A stretch of DNA of 64,000 nt from JAXMBX01 sp046349635 (GTDB taxonomy: Bacteria > Planctomycetota > Planctomycetia > Planctomycetales > Planctomycetaceae), in assembly GCA_046349635.1 (NCBI GenBank), contig JAXMBX010000008.1:1-64000 (forward strand), given 5' to 3'. A program made the position numbers and the translations under genes. The notes under the pieces were generated by a model. It saw only the letters and a list, made by a program, of their open reading frames with translations, was not told where the DNA came from and made no database searches. Below are positions 1-11,029 of this stretch, piece by piece. Numbering within the stretch: the first letter of the stretch is position 1; every line of letters starts with the position of its first letter.

Positions 1-213
1 TGATCTCAAAAACGTGACCATCTAGCAGGTTACTAAGGATCGAAGAATGGTGCAATCTCTTTCGTGGCAATAGCTTCCGAAACCCTTATTCCTGTCCGGT
101 GTCAGGTCAGAGGCGGTTAATTCATCAGCCATTAACACCGGAAACGGGGGACCGGTTTCGCAGGAAACTCAAAAAAACGCAATTTTGAAGAAAAAAGCGG
201 AAATTATGCCACC
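1..213. other. Non-coding stretch at window edge
   Basis: This stretch lies downstream of the leftward DUF1501 gene and reaches the window edge. I see no convincing gene, tRNA or strong terminator hairpin in it. Confidence 0.4.
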
Positions 214-1575
214 TCAGAACAATTCCACAACCGGCTTGGCGCCCCTGTCCACAATCGGAATTGGACGTCCGACGTTGGAAATATTCTCCTTGTCAGGATC
301 GATTCCGACAGCTCGGCAAACGGTCGCCAGAAAATCGCTCGTTCCCACGGAACGCTCGGCGACTTTCATCCCGTCCGGGCTGGTTTTCCCGATCACTTGT
401 CCCCCCCGAATTCCACCGCCGCAAAGCGCGGTGGTCCAGGCATCCGGGAAGTGATCCCGACCGGTGTTGTTATTGATCTTGGGGGTTCGTCCGAATTCCC
501 CCATCCAGACAACGAGGGTATTTTCGAGCAGGCCGCGCTGCTGCAGGTCTTCCAGCAGGGTGCTCCAGCCTGCGTCAAGAATTTCACTGAGCGTTTTCAC
601 CGTCGCAAAATTCTGCTGATGCGAATCCCAACTGAGAATGCCCCCCGCACCGTTCAACGAAACTTCGACGAAGGGAACTCCGCGCTCGATCAAGCGGCGG
701 GCCAGGAGACACCCTTGTCCGAATTGCGATTTACCGTATCGGGCGCGGAGTGCTTCAGGCTCCTTGTTCAATTGAAATGCTTCCGCAGCGGAGGAGCGCA
801 TCAACCGGGCCGCTTTTTCATAGGCGGACTGATGACTTAAGACGGGCACGTCGGGGCGCTGTTTGCGAAACTGTTCCTCCTGCATCTGCAGGAGCGCGAG
901 GCGGCGATCTGTCTCGTCGGCGGGAACATTTGGCGGAGGCACAAGGTTCTCCACCCGCAAAGAGCGATCGAGCATTGCCCAGTCGGCATTCTCTCGAACA
1001 TTGCCCGATCCCGATCCGACGATCATCGGTGCGTAGGAGGCTCCCAGGAAACCGGGGGAGTGCGCGAGCGGGCTGATCGCGCGGGACGGAGCCACGCTGA
1101 CATACCCAGGAAGATCCGCTTGCGGACTGGACAATTCCTTGCAGACCAAAGATCCCAAGGTCGGATACAACACCGGCCCGGCGGGAGCATAACCCGTATG
1201 CAGGAACTGCATCGCCCGGGTGTGATCCCCCTCTTTGGTACTCATGGATCGGATCAGGGAAACGTGCTGCATCAATTGAGCGATCTTGGGCAGATGCTCG
1301 CTGATCCTGATTCCGCTGGCGGAGGTCTCGATCTCCTTGAACGGACCCCCATTTTCGTGTCCCGGCTTGAGATCGAACGTATCCATCTGGCTTGGTCCGC
1401 CGCTCATCCAGAGCAGAATGCAGGCCCGCTTCCGATTGGGGTTGCCGGTCGATTCCGCCGCTAGACAGGGGAGCCAGCTCGATCCGGAGAACAGCATAGA
1501 GCCCATGATTCCCCCGCGGAGGAAACCTCGGCGGGAACAATAGGCATTCGTCATCCAATCGGGTGTGGGGAACAT
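214..1575 (-). CDS. DUF1501 domain-containing Tat-exported protein
   Basis: This 453-residue protein belongs to the DUF1501 family, which has a sulfatase/phosphatase-like fold and is greatly expanded in Planctomycetota; its reaction is not established. The N-terminus carries a twin-arginine motif (SRRGFLRG, about residues 15-22) followed by a hydrophobic stretch, so export in folded form by Tat is predicted. Family signatures visible are LLWMSGGPSQMDTFDLKPG near the start of the mature part, VVWMGEFGRTPKIN and GRDHFPDAW in the C-terminal third, and a terminal region rich in Val-Gly. It starts 17 nt after the stop of the DUF1549/DUF1553 gene on the same strand, the usual two-gene arrangement in planctomycetes. 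The length is normal and the frame is intact. Confidence 0.93.
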   Translation of the reverse strand: MFPTPDWMTNAYCSRRGFLRGGIMGSMLFSGSSWLPCLAAESTGNPNRKRACILLWMSGGPSQMDTFDLKPGHENGGPFKEIETSASGIRISEHLPKIAQLMQHVSLIRSMSTKEGDHTRAMQFLHTGYAPAGPVLYPTLGSLVCKELSSPQADLPGYVSVAPSRAISPLAHSPGFLGASYAPMIVGSGSGNVRENADWAMLDRSLRVENLVPPPNVPADETDRRLALLQMQEEQFRKQRPDVPVLSHQSAYEKAARLMRSSAAEAFQLNKEPEALRARYGKSQFGQGCLLARRLIERGVPFVEVSLNGAGGILSWDSHQQNFATVKTLSEILDAGWSTLLEDLQQRGLLENTLVVWMGEFGRTPKINNNTGRDHFPDAWTTALCGGGIRGGQVIGKTSPDGMKVAERSVGTSDFLATVCRAVGIDPDKENISNVGRPIPIVDRGAKPVVELF

Positions 1576-1592
1576 GCAAACCTCGCGAAACC

Positions 1593-3188
1593 TTAATGCT
1601 GTAACACAAATTCGCTGCTGTTCAGAAGCGCCCAGAAGAGGTCCGTATAGACCGCTTTGCGGGTGGCTTCGTTAGCCTGTTCCACCGACTTCAGCAGGAA
1701 GGTCTGCTCCTGTTCCCGCGGCAAGCGGGACAATGTCGCCAGATAACAGGCTTCGATCTTTTCGGAAGGGCTCAGGAAAGGAGACTCCACGATTCCCGCC
1801 AGTGTCCGGCTTTTCTCCAGGTCCGTCGCATCCGTCACAAATTCGCCATTCATCAACGCGAGGGCCTGCAGGATGGAGGTCTGTGCTTCGCCCGTCGCAC
1901 TTTCGTTCTGAAAAAGCTGCCGGATTTTCATCCGCGGGGTTTCCATCCCGAAATTGTTCTCTTCCACGAACGGCTCGTAGTAACCCGTCGCCTGGGAAAG
2001 CGCATCGAAGAGCTGATCGACAGACAGGGGTCGCGTCCCCATCCGCCCGAACAGCCTCAGATTTTCCTGGGACGGATCGGTCTGCAGGCTGGAAACCTGA
2101 TACGTCCGTGAACGAGTGATCGCCCGAAGCAGAAACTTCAAATCAAACCCCTGCTCCGCGAAGGCGGAGGCCAGTTCATCAAGGAGTTCCGGATGGCTGG
2201 GGGGGTTCGCTTCATCGAAATCATCAACGGGATCGACAATCCCTTTTCCAAACATTGTTCCCCACACCCGATTGACGGTCGCCCGCGCGAAAAAGCGGTT
2301 CTGCCGGGAAACAATCCAGTCCGCTACCTGGACACGAGCCGAAGTGCCTCCCGCTTTGACACCCTGATCACTTTCCAGGTATCGGGCTTCGACGACTTTG
2401 TTCTTTCCGGGAATCGTCAGTTCGGCTTTCGCTGACGTGTTCTTTTCCGTACCGGGCTGAAGTTCCTGGAAAAAGGCCGCGAATCCCCAGAACTCCTCCT
2501 GCTTCCATTTGGCGAAGGGATGGTTGTGGCATTGGGCGCATTCGAGCCGGACCCCAAGTAGGGAACGTGAAACTCCCGCGGCGATGTTCTCTGGTTTCTG
2601 CTCCTTGACTTGCACAAAGAGTTGAGTCGCGGAACTACCGCGCGGGTCGCCAGTCAAGGATCCGGTCAGCAACTCCCGCACGGTCTGATCGTAGGGGGCA
2701 TTGCGGACCAGCTGTTCGCGCAACCATGTATCGAATCCGGCGGTGACTAATCCAAATTGCGGTGTCGTCTGGAGCTCCGGCAGATAAACGCGCCGCCAGA
2801 CATTGGTGAAGTGCCGCAGATAACCGGGGCCTTGCAACAGATTCTCCACCAACGCGCGGCGTTTCTCCGGGTTTTTATCCTTCAGAAACTGCCGCGCCTC
2901 GGAGACGGAGGGTATTCGTCCGGACAGATCGAGATACACCCGGCGCATGAATTCCGCATCGTCAGCAGAAGGAGCGGGAGCGACTTTGTTTTTCTTCCAA
3001 CCGTTTTCGATCCAATGATCAATTCGTGCCGCGAGTCGATCCGCAGGATCGGTCTTCGAATCCTGTTCGGCACCGGACACCGGAATCACAACCCAGAGGA
3101 GCCAGAGCGCAACCACCCCCAAGATAGTATAGAGGGGAGAAGAATTACGGCTGGGGCCACGCGATGAGCCAGGAAGAGAAGACTGCAT
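1593..3188 (-). CDS. DUF1549/DUF1553 domain-containing secreted protein
   Basis: The 531-residue protein has an N-terminal hydrophobic segment (about residues 18-40, IVALWLLWVVIPVSG-like), then DUF1549 (YLDLSGRIPSVSEARQFL onward, with the conserved CAQCHNHPFAKW cysteine-histidine motif) and DUF1553 (RFFARATVNRVWGTMFGKGIV, PSHPELLDELASAF, TRSRTYQ). The CxxCH element resembles a haem-binding motif, but haem binding in this domain is only inferred. The length matches the short form of the family that lacks the N-terminal PSCyt1 domain. It is the first gene of a two-gene leftward unit with the DUF1501 gene. Function is unknown; links to extracellular polysaccharide or sulfate-ester metabolism in planctomycetes are often suggested but unproven. 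Confidence 0.92.
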   Translation of the reverse strand: MQSSLPGSSRGPSRNSSPLYTILGVVALWLLWVVIPVSGAEQDSKTDPADRLAARIDHWIENGWKKNKVAPAPSADDAEFMRRVYLDLSGRIPSVSEARQFLKDKNPEKRRALVENLLQGPGYLRHFTNVWRRVYLPELQTTPQFGLVTAGFDTWLREQLVRNAPYDQTVRELLTGSLTGDPRGSSATQLFVQVKEQKPENIAAGVSRSLLGVRLECAQCHNHPFAKWKQEEFWGFAAFFQELQPGTEKNTSAKAELTIPGKNKVVEARYLESDQGVKAGGTSARVQVADWIVSRQNRFFARATVNRVWGTMFGKGIVDPVDDFDEANPPSHPELLDELASAFAEQGFDLKFLLRAITRSRTYQVSSLQTDPSQENLRLFGRMGTRPLSVDQLFDALSQATGYYEPFVEENNFGMETPRMKIRQLFQNESATGEAQTSILQALALMNGEFVTDATDLEKSRTLAGIVESPFLSPSEKIEACYLATLSRLPREQEQTFLLKSVEQANEATRKAVYTDLFWALLNSSEFVLQH

Positions 3189-3513
3189 ATCGTCAAACCG
3201 TGGAAGTGGCGGGAAGTGAAGTTTTCTTTCTCAATTATCAGCTTTTTCGGCGTAGGTAACAGAGAATTCCGTGGACAATCTCTGTGCACTACAGGCCAGA
3301 AAGTGTCCAGATTGCGAGCAGGAATGAGTGAAGACTTTTTCTTCAAACGTCCACAGGAGCAGCGCACTGGCCACTTGTCTTTTTCCAGAGGTTCTCCACA
3401 ATTTTAACGCGTGAATCTCCCCCATTTTTGCAGGTTTGTTACGATACAAAACGCATTTCACAACATGAGGTTGTGTCCTGGTCCCCGAATTGCCGACTGG
3501 AGTACCGCTAACG
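3189..3513. promoter_or_regulatory. Divergent intergenic region
   Basis: This spacer of about 325 bases separates the leftward DUF1549 gene from the rightward peptidase gene, so it should hold promoters for both. It is AT-richer than the flanking coding sequence. I could not identify a confident -35/-10 pair, and no gene is supported here. Confidence 0.35.
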
Positions 3514-6345
3514 ATGAACGGATTCGTGACTCAATTCTGGATTTTGACTGTGGCCGCTCTGCGCGCGAGGGCCTGTTTCCTGCGATTTGGCGGGACCAAA
3601 CATCGGCCCGTATCGACCTTGCTCCTGACGTTTCTGGTTATAGGAATGACCGACCATCTGGGGGACAACATGCCATTGAGTGCTGCGGAATCGGCCCCTG
3701 CGGGCGTGCAAAAAATTGCGACGATCGAGGGGATCTCCCAGTTCTCGCTCCCCAACGGATTGCAGATCCTGCTCGTACCGGACAACTCCAAGCCGGTCGT
3801 GACCGTTAACTTGACCGTGTTCGTGGGATCGAGGCAGGAGGGTTACGGCGAAGCGGGAATGGCGCATCTCCTGGAACACATGGTCTTCAAGGGAACTCCC
3901 GACCATCCCCAGATCCCTAAGGCGCTGCAGGCGCGCGGAGCGAAGTTCAACGGGACCACCTGGGTCGACCGGACAAACTATTTCGAAACCCTCCCCGCCA
4001 CGCCGGACAACCTGGAATTCGCCATCAAGCTGGAGGCGGACCGGATGGTCAACAGCCTGATCAAGGGGGAAGATCTCGCCTCGGAAATGACAGTCGTCCG
4101 GAACGAATTCGAACGAGGCGAAAATTCTCCCTCCCGGATTCTGGCGCAACGGATGATGGCGGTTGCGTTCGAATGGCACAACTACGGCAAGTCAACCATC
4201 GGCAACCGGAGCGACATCGAACGGGTGCCAGTCGAAAAGCTGCGCGATTTCTACAAGCGCTTTTATCAACCCGACAACGCGCTGCTGGTTGTCGCCGGAA
4301 AATTCGATGAGGCACAGACGCTGAAGATGATTGTCGATGCGTTCGGCAAGATTCCGAAGCCCACGCGCAAACTCGATAATACCTACACGGAAGAACCCCC
4401 CCAGGACGGAGAACGGCATGTGACGCTTCGCCGGGTCGGCGAGGTTTCCGTGGTGGGGGTGGTCTATCACGTTCCTTCGGGAACCCATCCCGATTTCGCC
4501 CCGCTGGAGGTGCTGGAGGGGATGCTCACTACTCCGCCTTCCGGCCGACTGTATAAGGCGCTCGTAGAGACTCGCAAAGCGGCGAGTGTCTCCGGTTCAG
4601 CCTATGGCTGGCATGACCCCGGTGTGCTGCGTTTGATGGCCGAGGTAAACAAGAATGTTCCTCCGGAATCGGTCCTCGACACCCTGATCGATACCACCGA
4701 AGGGATCGCCAAGTCGGAAATCACGGAGAAAGAGGTGGAGCGTTCCAAGGTGCAGTTGATCAAGCACCGTGAGCTCGCCGCCGCAGACACGAGCGGTATC
4801 GCCGTCGAATTGAGTGAATGGGCGGCACAGGGGGACTGGCGGCTGTACTTCCTGCACCGGGATCGGATCGAAGCAGTGACGGTGGAACAGGTCAAAGCGG
4901 TCGCGGCAAAGTATCTCAAGCAGAACAACCGGACTGTTGGAATGTTCCTTCCCACGGAGCAATCCGAGAAGATCGAGATTCCGGCCTCGCCGGGGATCGC
5001 TCAACTGCTCAAGGACTACAAGGGGCGGGAATCAGGCTCGCAGGGGGAAGCCTTCGACGTCTCGCCGGCGAACATCGAAAAACGAACGACTCGCCTGACT
5101 CTGCCAAGTGGCATCCAGGCGGCCTTTCTCCCGAAGAAAACGCGCGGCGAAGTGGTGGAGATTCGCCTGAGCCTGCGGTATGGGTCCGCCGCGACTCTGG
5201 CTCCGTATGCGACCGCCGCGGAGTTTCTCCCTTCCATGATGGGGCGCGGGACGAAGGAATTGGACCGCGAAGCCCTGAACGACGAACTGGACCGGAACTT
5301 CGCGCAATTACGCGCCCTGGGTGTCCCGGGGCTGGCGACGTTCTCGTTGCAGACCAAAAAGAAGAATCTGCCCCGCGTCCTGGAACTACTGAGACAGATC
5401 CTCCGGGAACCGGATTTGGATCCCAAGGAATTCGAACTCCTGAAACAGAGGCAGTTGGCATCCCTGCAACAGGACCGGACCGATCCGCAATCGGTCGGTT
5501 CCCGCGCCTTGCTCCGCAAGCTGACCGACTATCCGGCCACGGACGTGCGGTATATTCCCCTGATTGACGAAGAAATTGATCGGGTCCGCACCTTGTCGAT
5601 CGATCATATCCGCGAGCTGTACGACCAATTCCTGGGGGGGCACTTCGGCCAGGTCTCCGTCGTCGGCGATTTCGATCCGGTGGCCACGAAACCGTTGCTG
5701 GAAAAACTGTTCGAAAACTGGTCCAACCCGCAGCCATATTCGCGGATCGAACGGGGAGTTCCCTCCCACTGGTCTCCTACGACGGAGATTATCCGCATTC
5801 CGGAAAAAGCGAATGCGGTCTACCTGGCCGGACTGGTCATTCCTCTGCGGGACGATGATCCCGATTACGCGCCGCTGGCTCTCGGGAACTACATCCTGGG
5901 GGCAGGGGCTTTGTCCTCCCGGTTGGGAGATCGGATCCGTCAAAAGGAAGGACTGTCGTACGGGGTCTATTCGAGTCTGTCGGCCGATCCCCTCGATCAA
6001 CGGACGACGGTCACAATTACCGCCATTTCAAATCCTAAGAACGTGGAAAAGGTGAACAAGGCGGTCCACGAAGAGTTGAAGAAACTGCTCGCTGAAGGCC
6101 CGACTCCCGAGGAAGTCGCCCGGGCCAAGCAGGGATTTCTGGAACGGCAACAGGTGGCGCGAACGGATGATGCCGACCTGGCCCAGAAGCTGAATATCAC
6201 CCTGTTGACCGGTCGGACGATGGCCTATTACGAGAATCTTGAGAAGCGGGTCGAACGATTGACGCCGCAGGAGATTCTGGAAGCGTTGAAAAAACGAATC
6301 GATCCGGCGAACTTCGCGGTCTTCGAGGCCGGTGATATCAAGTGA
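3514..6345 (+). CDS. M16 family zinc metallopeptidase (two-domain, pitrilysin type)
   Basis: This is a 943-residue exported peptidase of the M16 (inverzincin) family. I chose the ATG at 3514 because the next in-frame upstream start is only a TTG. A hydrophobic segment near residues 30-45 looks like a signal anchor or signal peptide. The zinc motif HLLEH (residues 118-122) is followed 75 residues later by the expected third ligand Glu in NEFERGENSP (Glu198). The second half (RLTLPSGIQAAFLPKKTRG onward) repeats the fold without the HxxEH motif, as in the processing-peptidase beta/alpha arrangement, and carries an RxxxLSYGVYS-type C-terminal region. It probably degrades peptides in the periplasm. 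The next gene, a PQQ-repeat protein, starts 99 nt downstream and may be co-transcribed. Confidence 0.94.
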   Translation: MNGFVTQFWILTVAALRARACFLRFGGTKHRPVSTLLLTFLVIGMTDHLGDNMPLSAAESAPAGVQKIATIEGISQFSLPNGLQILLVPDNSKPVVTVNLTVFVGSRQEGYGEAGMAHLLEHMVFKGTPDHPQIPKALQARGAKFNGTTWVDRTNYFETLPATPDNLEFAIKLEADRMVNSLIKGEDLASEMTVVRNEFERGENSPSRILAQRMMAVAFEWHNYGKSTIGNRSDIERVPVEKLRDFYKRFYQPDNALLVVAGKFDEAQTLKMIVDAFGKIPKPTRKLDNTYTEEPPQDGERHVTLRRVGEVSVVGVVYHVPSGTHPDFAPLEVLEGMLTTPPSGRLYKALVETRKAASVSGSAYGWHDPGVLRLMAEVNKNVPPESVLDTLIDTTEGIAKSEITEKEVERSKVQLIKHRELAAADTSGIAVELSEWAAQGDWRLYFLHRDRIEAVTVEQVKAVAAKYLKQNNRTVGMFLPTEQSEKIEIPASPGIAQLLKDYKGRESGSQGEAFDVSPANIEKRTTRLTLPSGIQAAFLPKKTRGEVVEIRLSLRYGSAATLAPYATAAEFLPSMMGRGTKELDREALNDELDRNFAQLRALGVPGLATFSLQTKKKNLPRVLELLRQILREPDLDPKEFELLKQRQLASLQQDRTDPQSVGSRALLRKLTDYPATDVRYIPLIDEEIDRVRTLSIDHIRELYDQFLGGHFGQVSVVGDFDPVATKPLLEKLFENWSNPQPYSRIERGVPSHWSPTTEIIRIPEKANAVYLAGLVIPLRDDDPDYAPLALGNYILGAGALSSRLGDRIRQKEGLSYGVYSSLSADPLDQRTTVTITAISNPKNVEKVNKAVHEELKKLLAEGPTPEEVARAKQGFLERQQVARTDDADLAQKLNITLLTGRTMAYYENLEKRVERLTPQEILEALKKRIDPANFAVFEAGDIK

Positions 6346-6444
6346 CGTTCGTCGGGTGATTTCCCGGTGGAAATCGGGGAGACGTTTCCCGGGCACTCGT
6401 GTATGATGAATGGAGTCGAGCGAGCGAACGGAGAAACCCCAGGC

Positions 6445-9400
6445 ATGATCAGATCGATGCGACCCACCAGCGGGTCACCGTTCCGATGGCTCGGACTCAG
6501 CGTGCTGCTGTTGACGGCATACGTTTTCGCCCAGCCACTGCCTCTTCAACCGGGGGCTCAAGGGAACCCTGCCGACCGACCCTACAACCTCCCGACCAGG
6601 GATCCGCAACTCACCCGGCGGCACAAGAATGCGCTGCAACTCAACGATCAGGGGCGCGCCCTGGAAGCGATTCGGCAATTGCAGAATCTGCTAGCCGCGA
6701 ATGAAGATTCCTTTGTCTCGAGCGAGGTGACAAGCGAAAATCCCGCGCGAAAAACTCACCGGGCGCAGATCCGCGGTGATCTCGAAAAATTGATCCAGTC
6801 ACATGCGGGGGAATATGAGGCCCAATACGGCGGGGAAGCTCGTCGACTTTTGACGGAAGCGCTCGCGCGTCAGGACTGGCCTGCCCTCGCGGAGGTTGCC
6901 CAGCTGTTTCAATACACGCAGGCGGGGTTGGAAGCGACCAGCCGATTGGCGCACCATCATCTGGATCATGGCCGTTTCGCCAGTGCCGCGCTCCTGTGGC
7001 AGGAATGGCTGCGGGTCTCACGACTGCAGCAGAAGCTGACGCCAAATTCCGTCGCGTTGGCGGCCTATTGCTGGGAGCGGGCCGGGAATCCGTCTCGCGT
7101 CAGAAACCTGTTGCAGGAGAACGAAGTCGCGTTCAAGGCGGGAACGCTCGAATGGGGGGGCCGTTCCCTTCCGCTTCCCGCATCTACAGAACAGATTTAC
7201 GCCTGGATTCACGTTCCTCAATCACCGGCAACTCGACTCCCTGGAGAGGACTGGCTTGTGTTTCGCGGAGAGACCGGTCGGACTCCCGTCTCCGCGGCGG
7301 GCCCCCCCGGTCTGCGGGAGCAGTGGCAGATTTCGACGACTCGCTGGAAAGATTCCCTGGGACCTGATCCTTCCCTGGAGGAAGATCTCGATTATCTGGA
7401 TCGCCTCGACCGGACGTTCCAAAATGCCGTGAAGCGGAATATTCCACTGCTCCCCTCCATGTCCCCTTTGATCGTCGGCGACCTCGCGATCATCCGCACG
7501 TATCGGCACCTGCAAGGAGTCGATTTGAAAACCGGTCAGATCCGTTGGGAATCCGGAGAGCGAGACACGCCGATCGACTATCTCCTTTCCCAGATCTCTC
7601 CCGCTGTCCAGCAGGCTGGGAATCGCGGAGAACAGTTGTATGCACTGCTGCGACACCGAACGTGGGATAACCTCGCATATGGGACGCTCAGCAGTGATGG
7701 AGAACGGGTTTACTCGATCGAGGATTCGGGGTTTTACGGGGAACTGGCCTTCAACAACAATCCGGGCAATCCTCTGGGCCCGCGTGAATCCAATCGTCTC
7801 GTCGCTCACGATGTGAAAACCGGGCGCATGGTGTGGGATGTCGGCAATCGTTCCTCGGATGCGAACTCGCGAGTGGGGGATCTGTTCTTCCTCGGACCAC
7901 CGTTGCCGCTTGAAGGAAGGCTGTACTGTCTGGCGGACGACAAGGAAGAGGTTCAACTGGTCGTGCTGAATGCGGCGGACGGGAAGATGCTGTGGAGTCA
8001 GACTCTCGTTCAGGCCCAGGCCGTGCCGTTGTACGACGCGTTGCGGCGGTTCTCCGGGCTGAGTCCGACGGCCGTGGATGGTCTGATTGTCTGCCCAACC
8101 GGCTTGCAGACGCTGGTGGCGGTCAATCCCACGACGCAGTCCCTCGCCTGGGCCTATGAGTTCAAGGAGAATTCGCGCGGCGCCCGCGCCGGCTCACGAG
8201 GACTTCGCCTGTACGTTCGAGGACAGGGGGTGTCAGGCCAGTCCCGCTGGAGCGAAGGAGAACCGATGATCAGCGGCGACTCCGTGTTGATCACGCCGCG
8301 CGAGACGCAGGAATTGTTCTGCCTGAATCTGTACACGGGGGAACTGCGCTGGAAAGCGCCGCGCGATGAGGCGTTGTATGTCGCCGGGGTTGTCCAGGGG
8401 AAAGTGATCCTGGTCGGGCGGAATCGGGTCCGTGCGCTAGGACTGAGCGACGGCAAGCCTCTCTGGCCTGAAGAAATTCCGATCACACCTCCTGCGGGGC
8501 GGGGATTCTTCTCGGGCGCGTTTTATTTCCTGCCGCTGGCGAACCAGGAACTCTTGACGCTCGACCTGGAACAGGGAAGTATCCGGGCGCGCCGGCACTG
8601 GTGGGGGGAGAAGCCGCTGGGAAATCTGGTGGCGACGGAGCGGGGGATCCTCTCGCAGTCTTATGACACAGTGTACGCCCTGCCGTCTCTGGAACATCTC
8701 GCAGCCGATCAACACATCACATTGAAGACGGAGCCACGCGATGAACCAGGTTGGCTGATCCGCGGGGAAGTGCGTCTTCATCAGGGAGATTTTGCGGGTG
8801 CCTTCGCAGACTTTCACAAAGCTTGGGACGCCGGAAAGAACACGGGGGTGCGCGATCTGTGGGTTTCCAGTGCCCTGGAAGAAGCGCGTGTCCATCCGCA
8901 AACAGGGTCGGCGTGGCTGGCGGAGATTCCTCCCGCTGCGGCGCTTGATTCTCCCTGGGGTGGTCTATGGACTCTGGCTCGCAGCGCGGATCTGTCGCGG
9001 CAAGGAAAACCTCAACTTGCTCTCGATCTGATTGTGCAGGCGTTGCAACAGCCTCAGGAGCAGTCCATCGAACGGCACGATACGAATTACGCAGTCCGCC
9101 GCGACCTGCTGTTTGCCTCGGCACTCTCCCCCTTGTTCGACGAGAAAATCCCTGCAGCCGATCGGGAACAACTGACCAAAAGACTGGAAGTTGCGTGGCA
9201 GGAGTCCAAGGACCGGGCGGAATTACGGAATGACCTGCTCCACTTGACCCGGGGAATTCCGGTGGGAGAACGGTTCCGCGACACACTACTCTCCTCCACC
9301 GAAAAACAAAGCCTCGGAGGTGAGATGATTCTTCTGAGTCGTGCCGCAGGGAACGATCCCAAGACGGCGGCGCCTGCGGTTGCGCAACTGGCGGCGATCG

Positions 9401-11029
9401 CCTTGGACCGAAAAGAGACGGAGTCTGCGGAGTCCTGGGGCGCGCAACTGCAGACGAAATACTCCGCCGTGCAGGCGGCAGGGGGACGAACCGGCCGCGA
9501 ACTCCTCAGCGAGTGGGCGAAGGGAAATGGTCCGTTGCGGATGCCTGCCTTGAGCCCCTGGCCGACGGGGAAAGTCGTGGTCAAACAAGACCCTCAAGCC
9601 GAGAGGAACGCACAATTTCCGTTGATGATCGCACCGTTGAGCGAACCTTTCCCCACGCGGCTTCCTTACCGCTTGCAGGTCGATCAGGCGGATATCACTA
9701 CCGTGGTGAACGCCGTCGATTCTTCGGGCAGGGAACTGTGGAGCCTCCCCTTGATGGATCTTATGAATCTGTCGGGGATCATGAGTTGGCGGTACGCGGC
9801 GGTAGGTCACCTGGTGCTGGTCTCCAACCGCCAGGTCCTGTGGGCCATTGACACCCTGCAGTCCCCACCCCGAATTGTGTGGCGGGAATCGCTGTATGAG
9901 GGACAGACCTCCGGTTACTTTGACCGTGAGGATACCGAAACGTTGTTCGCGTGGCCTCGCCGGGCACAATCCCGGATCGTCGATTCCTATGCGGGGCGCG
10001 CCGGCGGAAGGCTGATCCTCGCCAACCAGGAGATTGTCTGCGTCCTCAAGGACAACCAGATCCTCGGCCTGGACCCGCTGACCGGGAAGAATCTCTGGAA
10101 ACGATTTCACGTGGGAGGACAGTCCGAGGCGTTTTCGGAAGGAAAGAATCTCTGTCTCGTGGACCTCGCCAATCCCGCGCAGGTCGAAATGATCCGACAG
10201 CAGGATGGGGCCTCGATTGGATCTCGCTCTCTGCCCATCGGCGAACAGGTGATTGCTCCCTGCGCGGGAATGCTCCTGCGGAAACCAGGACCACAAAACG
10301 TTCCGGCTGTTCAATCTCGCCGAACAGAAGAATCTCTGGGAACAGACCTTTGCCGCCCCTCCCAATATCGGCATCACGGAGAATGAGGAATTGATCGCAT
10401 GGGGACCGGAAGGGGATTTCCAGATTTTTTCGTTGCGCGATCAGACCCGCACACTCTCCGCAAAGCTCCCGCCCTTGCCGCCGCGCACCTCATTTCAGGT
10501 CATTGCGCGCGAGGACCGGATCCTGGTGATCACGGGCATCTTCCCGTTCCCGGAAAATACGGACGCGAAATTCCTGGGGACGATTTACGGACTCGACCGC
10601 CAGACGGGAAATCTGATCTGGGCGCGGACGAACCCATTCCCCACGGATCTGTTCGGCCAGACGGGAAGCCACCCGGTACTGGCATTGATTGAGAAGAAGC
10701 AGGAGCAGCCTCTCCGCCAGGGCCCCGCATTACAGAAATATGCGCTCGTGCTGCTCGACCTTCGGACCGGCGAGCAGATTCACCGCTATGAGAACCAGAA
10801 TCTCACAACCGGCATCCTGATGACGGCCGATCGGGAACACCACACGGTGCAGGTCCGGCATCCTCATTCCTCGGAACCATACGTCGTCGACGTTACATTC
10901 ACGGATCAACCCAAGGATCCAGTCAAACCCGAAGCGACGAAGGAGAACGAGAAGGCGAAGGAAGTAAAACCGTCGGTTCCACCCTCCAAACCGGTCGATG
11001 CGATTCCTCCCGCTCCGGAAAAATCTTAA
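6445..11029 (+). pseudogene. Large PQQ-like beta-propeller repeat protein, frame broken near 10,283
   Basis: The gene would encode a secreted protein of roughly 1,525 residues. The start chosen is ATG 6445, with GGAG about 15 nt upstream; it gives a signal peptide (LGLSVLLLTAYVFAQP). The N-terminal 250 residues are alpha-helical and TPR-like. They are followed by PQQ/BamB-type propeller repeats with recurring motifs such as GVDLKTGQIRWE, VLNAADGKMLWSQ, CLNLYTGELRWK and GLDPLTGKNLW. The first frame runs out at 10,386. The homologous continuation (NQDHKTFRLFNLAEQKNLW) lies in the +1 frame from about 10,285 to 11,029. Reading CGG-AAC instead of CGG-AAA-C at the A-run 10,282-10,284 joins both parts seamlessly, so one extra A is the likely cause, whether mutation or sequencing error. 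It may act as a quinoprotein-like or protein-binding scaffold; no catalytic residues were identified. Confidence 0.85.

Noticed and set aside
8140..8150. GGCGGTAG-like element as an RfaH ops site
   Set aside because: An 8-base match occurs inside the PQQ gene region rather than upstream of the NusG-like controlled operon, so it is most likely chance.
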